Source: an uncultured Opitutia bacterium (GTDB lineage Bacteria; Verrucomicrobiota; Verrucomicrobiia; Opitutales; UBA953). Taken from it: a stretch of 6,702 nucleotides of DNA. This document shows positions 1 through 4,785 of the stretch, in pieces (positions within the stretch are counted from its first letter, which is position 1; the number at the start of each line of letters is the position of its first letter). The notes beneath the pieces were generated by a model. It was not told where the DNA came from. It made no database searches and saw nothing but the letters and a program-made list of their open reading frames with translations. Made by a program: the position numbers and the translations under genes. Location of the stretch: NCBI GenBank assembly GCA_903910245.1, contig CAIVYX010000151.1, forward strand, positions 1-6,702. The letters are read 5' to 3'.

Positions 1-25
1 AAATGGATGTCCCCCAGATACCCCC

Positions 26-817
26 ATGAAACGTACCCTATCCCTCCTCCTCGGGCTTTCCCTGTTCGCCGCGACCTCCGTCGTCGCCCAGGAAGCTAAA
101 AAAGTCGCCCCTAAGAAGGTTGCTGCTCCCGCCGTGAAGCTGCCCGTGCAGCCCGCGGATGTCGCTGCTCCCAAACTCGACCCCAAGGACGGCCAGATCC
201 AGGCGGGCTTCGCTAAGTCCCATGACGCTTTCGTCGAGATCGCCAAGAAGGGCGAAGCGCAGGTCGTCTTCCTCGGCGATTCGATCACCGCGGGCTGGAA
301 CGGCCATAAGGCCCTCTTCGACAAGGAATACGCCCAGTATAAGGCCGCCAACTTCGGCATCGGCGGCGACCGCACCCAGCACGTTCTCTGGCGTGTCGAG
401 AACGGCGAGTTCGATGGTATCAAGCCCAAGGCCGTCGTGCTCATGATCGGCACCAATAATGCTGGTGTCGCGGAAAACTCCCCCGAGCAAATCGCGGCCG
501 GCATCAAGAACATCATCGACGCCATCCATAAGCGTTCGCCTGAAACGAAGGTGCTCCTCCTTGCGATCTTCCCTCGCGGTGAGAAGGAAGACCCGAAGAC
601 GAATCCCGGCCGCGCCAAGAACCAGGCCGTGAACGCGATCATCGCCAAGCTCGACGACGGCAAGAAGGTCCACTTCTTCGACATCGGCGCGAAGTTCCTC
701 AAGCCCGACGGCACCCTGACCGTCGATATCATGAAGGACCGCTTGCACTTGACCGACGCCGGCTACCAGATCGAAGCCGACGCGATCCGCGAGAAGCTCG
801 CCTCGCTCGTCAAGTAA
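26..817 (+). CDS. Secreted SGNH/GDSL-family hydrolase (PAF-acetylhydrolase IB-like esterase)
   Basis: The 263-residue product is an exported serine esterase of the SGNH hydrolase superfamily, nearest in pattern to the platelet-activating-factor acetylhydrolase IB beta/gamma group. In bacteria of this kind such proteins are usually carbohydrate or acetyl esterases; the substrate here is unknown. A signal peptide (residues 1-21, likely cut after VVA) is followed by an Ala/Lys/Pro-rich linker to about residue 55. The catalytic blocks are all visible: GDSIT with nucleophile Ser86, GIGGDR with oxyanion Gly114, GTNN with Asn144, and DRLH with the Asp238/His241 pair. The ATG at 26 is chosen because the signal peptide begins there; the frame stays open to the window edge and no Shine-Dalgarno is visible. 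A different frame reads to a TGA at 27-29, overlapping this ATG as ATGA, so an upstream gene may end here. A terminator follows the stop. Family certain, substrate not. Confidence 0.93.
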   Translation: MKRTLSLLLGLSLFAATSVVAQEAKKVAPKKVAAPAVKLPVQPADVAAPKLDPKDGQIQAGFAKSHDAFVEIAKKGEAQVVFLGDSITAGWNGHKALFDKEYAQYKAANFGIGGDRTQHVLWRVENGEFDGIKPKAVVLMIGTNNAGVAENSPEQIAAGIKNIIDAIHKRSPETKVLLLAIFPRGEKEDPKTNPGRAKNQAVNAIIAKLDDGKKVHFFDIGAKFLKPDGTLTVDIMKDRLHLTDAGYQIEADAIREKLASLVK

Positions 818-837
818 GCCGCTTCGCGGTCGAAGTG

Positions 838-869
838 AAGGGCCGGTCCTCTCCGAGGGCCGGCCCTTT
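838..869 (+). terminator. Intrinsic terminator of the SGNH hydrolase gene, between convergent genes
   Basis: Bases 838-851 (starting AAGGGCCGG) pair with 855-868 (ending CCGGCCCTT) in a 14-bp stem with one T-G wobble at 847/859 and a 3-base loop (852-854). The stem is followed by TTT and a further T-rich stretch up to 887. It sits 20 bases after the hydrolase stop and 12 bases past the stop of the convergent cytochrome-like gene. On the minus strand the hairpin is equally stable, but only a short T tract follows, so termination in that direction is possible but weaker. Confidence 0.85.
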
Positions 870-880
870 CTGCGTCCGTC

Positions 881-2182
881 TTATTTACCCCAGCCCTTGG
901 GCAGGTCGGGCATCGTTGCCGTCAGGATCTCATGAATCGCGGCACGTTCGTCATCGGAGAGATGCCCGAAGGAAGGCGACGGCGGGAAGGCGCGGAGGCC
1001 TGAGGAAAGCCGGAGCAGGACGATATCACGTAGTTCCTTGGGGAGCGTCGCGAAGCTCTGCGAGTAAATCAGCGGGCTGCAGCGGTAGTGGAAGAGGCGG
1101 GACTTGAGGTCGAGGTCACGCAATGAACGCCCCTTTGCGTCCGGCTTGCGCGTCTTGGTATAGGCAGCGGCGAAGACGCCGTCGCTTTGGATGCCTTCCT
1201 CCGGCCAAGCGGCCTCGTCGCGGCAGAGCAGGGCGTCGAGAATCTTCTCGGCCTGGCTGTCGAACACCACCACGCAGGAGCCTTGGGGTGGCGCGTTCGC
1301 CGGCAGGCCGAGGATCTCACGCATCGCCGGCCAGCGGTGGAGCGCGATGCGCGCATCCTGATTGGCCGTCGAAAGCACGTTATGCACGTGCACCTGGTGG
1401 TCATGCATGAGCAGCGGCACGACGTCGCTCGTCTTGAGGAGGTAGCGGCGCGTATCGACGACGCCTTCGAGACTTAGAAGATTACGGGTCGGCTGGGCCG
1501 TTGGACCTTCGAAGTCATCAATCTTCTTGCCCGTCAGATTACCCCGATGTTCGAAGGGCGCCTTCGTACCGGTGACATACCAGCCGCCCCAGCGCTCGGC
1601 GAGCGGGGTGGCGGGGGTGATGTTGGAGCTGCCGGAGCCGCTCAGGGGTTCGCCATTCGCATCGGGAAAGATAGTGCGCGTGCGCAGGGAGGGTGTGTGC
1701 TCGTGCCGCGAATGGCAGAGAAGGCAATCGCCGCTGCGTTCCAGCAAAGGCTCATCCTTGGTCGCATGCTGGTCGAGTAGGTAGAAGGTCGTGCCGAGCT
1801 TTGCGTCGAAGACGGAAACCTCGAACGACCCGGTCACAGACCAGCCGACGTAGGCTTCGTCAGAAAAATAGAGGACGCGGGGCGTCTCAGGGTTGATCAG
1901 GTCGCGCTGCATGCTCGTCTTACTGAAGACGAAGATCTGGGATTCGGCGGGCACGCTCAGCTCATCGAGCAGCCACTTGAGCCGCTTCTTGGCCGGCATG
2001 GAGCGGATCTCGTCGGCGCGGCGCTGGAACGCGGCGTTGATCGCGGTCGCCCGGTCGTTCGTCTGGGTAGCCGAGTAATTGAGCGGCGGTTCTTCGAAGG
2101 GTTCGACCTGTTGCCCCTGCGCGCCCGGCATCAGCAGACCGGTCAGTCCGATGACGAGGAGGAAGCGAAGGAGGCTGGGCAC
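881..2182 (-). CDS. Secreted single-heme cytochrome c-like protein of unknown function
   Basis: The 433-residue exported protein has a signal peptide (about residues 1-23, ending GAQG) and one c-type heme site, CLLCH, at residues 153-157 (bases 1712-1726). I recognise, from memory, conserved features of an uncharacterised family common in Planctomycetota and Verrucomicrobiota: TPRVLYF-DE-YVGW near residues 100-114, RWGGWYVTG at 197-205, a His-rich HDHQVHVHN at 260-268, and a C-terminal CSPLIYS segment at 368-374. The role is presumably periplasmic electron transfer or a heme-dependent oxidation; no reaction can be assigned. The start used is GTG at 2182, because it gives an intact signal peptide; the best ribosome-binding site points instead to out-of-frame ATGs 8 and 11 bases upstream. 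It lies 38 bp after the sigma factor gene on the same strand with no terminator seen between them, so co-transcription is likely. Heme site certain, function unknown. Confidence 0.85.
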   Translation of the reverse strand: MPSLLRFLLVIGLTGLLMPGAQGQQVEPFEEPPLNYSATQTNDRATAINAAFQRRADEIRSMPAKKRLKWLLDELSVPAESQIFVFSKTSMQRDLINPETPRVLYFSDEAYVGWSVTGSFEVSVFDAKLGTTFYLLDQHATKDEPLLERSGDCLLCHSRHEHTPSLRTRTIFPDANGEPLSGSGSSNITPATPLAERWGGWYVTGTKAPFEHRGNLTGKKIDDFEGPTAQPTRNLLSLEGVVDTRRYLLKTSDVVPLLMHDHQVHVHNVLSTANQDARIALHRWPAMREILGLPANAPPQGSCVVVFDSQAEKILDALLCRDEAAWPEEGIQSDGVFAAAYTKTRKPDAKGRSLRDLDLKSRLFHYRCSPLIYSQSFATLPKELRDIVLLRLSSGLRAFPPSPSFGHLSDDERAAIHEILTATMPDLPKGWGK

Positions 2183-2206
2183 GCTTTCATCATGGCGAAA
2201 CCTCCC
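2143..2206 (-). promoter_or_regulatory. Ribosome-binding site with out-of-frame ATG ahead of the monoheme gene
   Basis: On the minus strand GGGAGG (2206-2201) is followed after 7 bases by ATG ATG (2193-2188), ideal spacing for initiation. That frame gives only a 16-codon peptide, ending in TGA at 2145-2143 inside the monoheme gene. The gene's own frame has its GTG at 2182, 18 bases from GGGAGG, which is too far. This could be a short upstream reading frame coupled to the main start, or the trace of a one-base indel at the gene start. Confidence 0.4.
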
Positions 2207-2220
2207 GCCGGCACAAGGGG

Positions 2221-3171
2221 TTAACGGCGGATGCCTTGGTGCAGCTTGCGCAGAGCGGCGGCCTCGATCTGGCGGATGCGCTCGCGTGAGACGCCCTGAA
2301 GTTGGCCGATGGCGTCGAGCGTCAGTTCTTCGCCGTCCAGTCCGTGGCGGAGGCGGGTCACCTCGAGTTCGCGGGGCGTCAGTTGGGCTAGGACTTCGCT
2401 CAGCGCGTCCTTGAAGTCGGCGGCTTCGGCGTGCGCGGCCGGCGTCGTGGCGTCCTCGTCCTTCAGCGTGTCACCGAACGTGGTGTCGCTTTCTTCGCCC
2501 AAGGGCGCGTCGAGAGACTGGCTGTGCTGCTGATAGCTGCGCAGCTCGACGATTTTCTCCGGCGAGCATACCAGCGCGGCGGCGACCTCCTCCTCCTCGG
2601 GCTCGCGGCCGAGCTTCTGGATCAGCGCGGCCTCGGCCTTGCGCAGCTTCGACAGCTGCTCGTGGAGGTTACGCGGCAGGCGGACGGTACGGCGGAGGAA
2701 ATTCAGTTCGCGCATGACGGCGCTGCGGATACCCCAGAAAGCGTAGGTGCTGAAGCGGTGGCCGAGGTCAGCGTCGAAATCGCGGGCGGCTCCGAGGAGC
2801 GCGACATTGCCAGCTGCGACGAGCTCCATCATTTCTTCGCGGGGGACGCGCATCTGTTTGGCGGCGTGGTACGGTAGACGGAGATTGCGGTTCACGAGTT
2901 CGTCGAAGGCGAACTGGCCTGCGGCGGTGAGGCTGCCATCAGCTTCCTTGCCGGTCTTGATGAGGCGCCCGAGACGGAGTTCTTCTTCGGCGCCGAGGCG
3001 CGGCCAGCGGGCGATCTGGTTCAGGTAGCGCGTCAGGGTGTCGGCCTCGCCGGAGCGGTCCGGGGAGGTTTCGACGACGCTAACCCGGATTTCGCCCAGG
3101 TCGGGGAGGTCGGAGCGGAGGAGGGAGGTGAGGGCGTCGAGCTTGGCGGTGCGGGGGATGTTGTTGATCAT
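2221..3171 (-). CDS. RNA polymerase sigma factor, SigA/RpoD (sigma-70) family, probably alternative
   Basis: The 316-residue cytoplasmic product directs RNA polymerase to promoters. Domains in order: a short N-terminus without sigma region 1.1, region 1.2 (about 44-74), region 2 (about 88-166, with FSTYA at 140-144), region 3 (about 168-218), the region 3.2 finger (SLDAPLGEE, 219-227), and region 4 (about 262-312) with the recognition helix SRERIRQIE. The region 4.2 residues that contact the -35 element match the housekeeping consensus. In regions 2.3-2.4 the usual WWIRQAITR is WGIRSAVMR (146-154), so E. coli Trp434, Gln437 and Thr440 correspond to Gly, Ser and Met. This argues for an alternative sigma rather than the essential one, though it is not proof. 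Start is the ATG at 3171; no Shine-Dalgarno is visible. It is divergent from the sulfatase operon and precedes the monoheme gene. Confidence 0.93.
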   Translation of the reverse strand: MINNIPRTAKLDALTSLLRSDLPDLGEIRVSVVETSPDRSGEADTLTRYLNQIARWPRLGAEEELRLGRLIKTGKEADGSLTAAGQFAFDELVNRNLRLPYHAAKQMRVPREEMMELVAAGNVALLGAARDFDADLGHRFSTYAFWGIRSAVMRELNFLRRTVRLPRNLHEQLSKLRKAEAALIQKLGREPEEEEVAAALVCSPEKIVELRSYQQHSQSLDAPLGEESDTTFGDTLKDEDATTPAAHAEAADFKDALSEVLAQLTPRELEVTRLRHGLDGEELTLDAIGQLQGVSRERIRQIEAAALRKLHQGIRR

Positions 3172-3194
3172 GTGGAAAAAGAAAGGGGCCTGTA

Positions 3195-3223
3195 TATATA
3201 GGGCTAAAAAAGGGGGGTCGGAA
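3195..3223 (-). promoter_or_regulatory. Weak candidate promoter of the sigma factor gene
   Basis: Reading leftward, TTCCGA (3223-3218, 3 of 6 to TTGACA) is followed after 17 bases by TATATA (3200-3195, 4 of 6 to TATAAT). The start site would be near 3188, giving a leader of about 17 bases. The stretch 3193-3200 is a self-complementary TATATATA, so the -10 assignment is soft. A second -35-like TTGTCA (3255-3250) lies in the inverted repeat but has no good -10 at normal spacing. Confidence 0.25.
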
Positions 3224-3236
3224 GGGGCTATTTACA

Positions 3237-3258
3237 CAAGTTGTTGAATGACAACTTG
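3237..3258. promoter_or_regulatory. Perfect 8+8 bp inverted repeat, candidate operator
   Basis: CAAGTTGT (3237-3244) and ACAACTTG (3251-3258) are exact reverse complements around the 6-base spacer TGAATG. The spacer and last arm base carry the -35 element of the plus-strand promoter at 3244-3273, so a dimeric protein bound here would cover that promoter. It lies upstream of the predicted start site, which favours a DNA-level operator over an RNA hairpin for the plus-strand transcript. No regulator gene that would obviously bind it is in the window, and I do not recognise the site as a known regulator's consensus. Confidence 0.5.
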
Positions 3259-3273
3259 ATAAAATCGTATAAT
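3244..3273 (+). promoter_or_regulatory. Sigma-70-type promoter for the sulfatase operon
   Basis: TTGAAT (3244-3249, 4 of 6 to TTGACA) and a perfect TATAAT (3268-3273) are 18 bases apart, in the most AT-rich part of the window. The start site would be near 3280, giving an unusually long leader of about 180 bases before the sulfatase ATG. The -35 sits inside the inverted repeat at 3237-3258. Confidence 0.5.
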
Positions 3274-3303
3274 ATTTTCTACAGGAGTCTACCTGGGGTA
3301 GAT

Positions 3304-3446
3304 CGGGTTAGCTTTGGGGGGCGCAGAGGCTCATTATGCCCCTGATCGCGGGTTCGTCAAATGGGGCGGGAGAGGTTTGGGGGGCGTTATCACTATATGA
3401 GCAGTATTGGCCGACTTTTTGGGTGGGAACGGGCGTGGCTTTGGGG
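3304..3446 (+). repeat. Three G-rich boxes with 63-64 bp periodicity
   Basis: The pattern CGGG-(5 or 6 bases)-TTTGGGG occurs with CGGG at 3304, 3367 and 3430 (exactly 63 bp apart) and TTTGGGG at 3313, 3376 and 3440. The first two copies share the longer TTTGGGGGGCG. Sequence between the boxes is only faintly similar. They could be remnants of a tandem duplication, repeated binding sites on one helical face (about six turns apart), or chance in a G-rich leader. Confidence 0.35.
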
Positions 3447-3455
3447 AGTCTATAA
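3336..3455 (+). CDS. Possible small ORF (39 codons) directly upstream of the sulfatase
   Basis: An ATG at 3336 has AGAGG (3325-3329) six bases upstream and opens a 39-residue frame ending in TAA at 3453-3455. One codon (ACC) then separates the stop from the sulfatase ATG in the same frame. The peptide is Trp/Gly-rich, with WPTFWVG in its second half. For a real gene: the ribosome-binding site and the tight junction, which would permit translational coupling or a leader-peptide role. Against: the codons (several GGG, plus TTA, CTA and TCA) are unlike the C-ending codons of the neighbours, another frame is also open here, and I know no homologue. Confidence 0.2.
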   Translation: MPLIAGSSNGAGEVWGALSLYEQYWPTFWVGTGVALGSL

Positions 3456-3458
3456 ACC

Positions 3459-4760
3459 ATGCCCCGCCTGTTGCCCCTTTGCGTCGCTGCGATTGCCAGT
3501 CTCGGCCTGACGCTTTCCGCGGCCGATCGACCGCCGAATATCCTCATGATTATCTCCGACGATCATGCCTGGACTGATTACGGCTTCATGGGGTCGACGG
3601 CGGTCAGCACGCCTCATATCGACAAGCTCGCGGCGGAGTCGCGGGTCTTCCCGCGCGGCTATGACACCAACTCGCTCTGCTCGCCCAGCCTCGCTTCGCT
3701 TCTGACCGGCCGTCACGTGCACCGCCACGGCATCACCGGCAACGACCCGACCGTCCCCGCCGTCGCGGGTAAGGCTGCCGGGAAGCAGAAGTCCGCCGCC
3801 TTCCTCCAAGGCCGCGAGCAGCTGGTGAAACTCTTCGAGCAATCGCCGCACCTTCCGCGCCTGCTCGCCGAGCGTGGTTATGTGAGCCTGCAGACAGGGA
3901 AGTGGTGGATGGGCGACTACACGCACGGCGGCTTCACCGAGGGTATGACCAAGGGCGGTCGCCACGGCGACGAAGGCCTGGACATCGGCCGTAAAACACT
4001 CGCGCCGCTGACGGAGTTCATTTCTCGCTCCAAGAAAGACGGTAAGCCGTTCTTCGCCTGGTATGCGCCGATGATGCCGCACGATCCGCACACGCCGCCG
4101 GAACGCCTCCTCGCGAAGTATCGTAGCAAGGCGCCGACAATTCAGGCCGCCCGTTATCTCGCGATGGTCGAATGGTTCGACGAGACGGTCGGCGATGTCC
4201 GTGCCCACCTCGAGAAGGAAGGCCTCACGCAGGATACCATCATCGTCTATATTTCCGATAACGGCTGGATTCCGCGCGCCGACAAGCCTTTGGTCGACTT
4301 CGAGCGCTCCAAGATGTCACCTTTTGACGGCGGTATCCGTTCGCCAATCATCGTCAGCTGGCCCGGCCACATCAAGCCCGTGTCGATTGATGACGCGGCC
4401 AGCGCGGTGGACATCATGCCGACGCTGCTCAAGCTCGCTGGCGCCAAGATTCCTACTGATGGCGACGGCATCGACCTTCTGGACGACGCCGCCTTGCGCG
4501 CGCGTCCGTTCGTGCCCGGCCAGAATTCCACCCACGACATCATCGAGATCGGCAAACCCGCCGCCAGCCTGCGTTATCGCTGGCTCGTCGCCGGTCAGCT
4601 CAAGCTGATCATCTCGAGCGGCATCAACGGCGCCACCGAGCCGCCACGTCTCTTCGACCTCAAGGCCGACCCGGGCGAACTTAAAGACCTCGCGGCGGCC
4701 CGCCCCGAGGACTTGAAGCGCCTCACGGCCCTGCTTGACGGTTGGTGGAGCGGTCGCTGA
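3459..4760 (+). CDS. Secreted arylsulfatase-family protein with altered active-site motifs
   Basis: The 433-residue protein has a signal peptide (about residues 1-22) and the sulfatase/alkaline-phosphatase fold pattern: N-terminal metal ligands DDH (34-36), nucleophile region CSPSL with Cys74, TGR (83-85), GKWW (147-150), PHDPH (207-211), C-terminal metal ligands DN (267-268), Lys285 and FDGGIRSP (289-296). It would hydrolyse sulfate esters in the periplasm or outside, if active. Two positions depart from the common pattern. The formylglycine-generating motif CXPSR is CSPSL, and the usual His of GKWH is Trp150. I recall sulfatase-like proteins of these phyla with Leu at the first position and HGITGNDP after it, as here (90-97), so this may be a subfamily trait. 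Start ATG 3459 has GGGGAG 10 bases upstream. First certain gene of the operon; the lactonase follows 25 bp later. Confidence 0.9.
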   Translation: MPRLLPLCVAAIASLGLTLSAADRPPNILMIISDDHAWTDYGFMGSTAVSTPHIDKLAAESRVFPRGYDTNSLCSPSLASLLTGRHVHRHGITGNDPTVPAVAGKAAGKQKSAAFLQGREQLVKLFEQSPHLPRLLAERGYVSLQTGKWWMGDYTHGGFTEGMTKGGRHGDEGLDIGRKTLAPLTEFISRSKKDGKPFFAWYAPMMPHDPHTPPERLLAKYRSKAPTIQAARYLAMVEWFDETVGDVRAHLEKEGLTQDTIIVYISDNGWIPRADKPLVDFERSKMSPFDGGIRSPIIVSWPGHIKPVSIDDAASAVDIMPTLLKLAGAKIPTDGDGIDLLDDAALRARPFVPGQNSTHDIIEIGKPAASLRYRWLVAGQLKLIISSGINGATEPPRLFDLKADPGELKDLAAARPEDLKRLTALLDGWWSGR

Positions 4761-4785
4761 GAAATCTCACCATCTTATTATCATC

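Larger units (their letters stand above)
3172..3458. other. Divergent intergenic control region
   Basis: This 287-bp stretch separates the sigma factor gene from the sulfatase operon. The left half (about 3180-3290) is AT-rich, with TATATATA (3193-3200), an A6G6 run (3206-3217) and the promoter/inverted-repeat cluster at 3237-3273. The right half is G-rich, with the three periodic boxes and the possible small ORF. No tRNA or recognisable riboswitch was seen. Control of both operons presumably lies here. Confidence 0.7.

Noticed and set aside
3..29. Short ORF ATG 3 to TGA 29
   Set aside because: Eight codons only; more likely, if anything, the end of an upstream gene overlapping the SGNH start by ATGA.
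38..748. 236-codon minus-strand frame opposite the SGNH hydrolase
   Set aside because: It is an antisense shadow of a gene whose catalytic motifs are all on the plus strand.
3363..3384. G-quadruplex from the G runs in the leader
   Set aside because: There are only three separate G runs of three or more with short loops; a fourth would need splitting the G6 run with no loop.
3451..3456. TATAAA just before the sulfatase ATG as a -10 element
   Set aside because: Transcription would begin at or after the start codon, and there is no matching -35; it also contains the stop of the small ORF.
3397..3510. 37-codon plus-strand frame overlapping the sulfatase start
   Set aside because: It runs out of frame into the sulfatase signal peptide, has no ribosome-binding site and no recognisable pattern.
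3308..4208. Minus-strand frames over the sulfatase start and first half (3308-3547 and 3450-4208)
   Set aside because: They have no domain, no signal peptide or family pattern and lie opposite a well-supported gene.
4735..4785. Upstream start for the lactonase gene at 4735, overlapping the sulfatase
   Set aside because: It would add 17 residues before a complete lipoprotein signal; the ATG at 4786 fits the lipobox.
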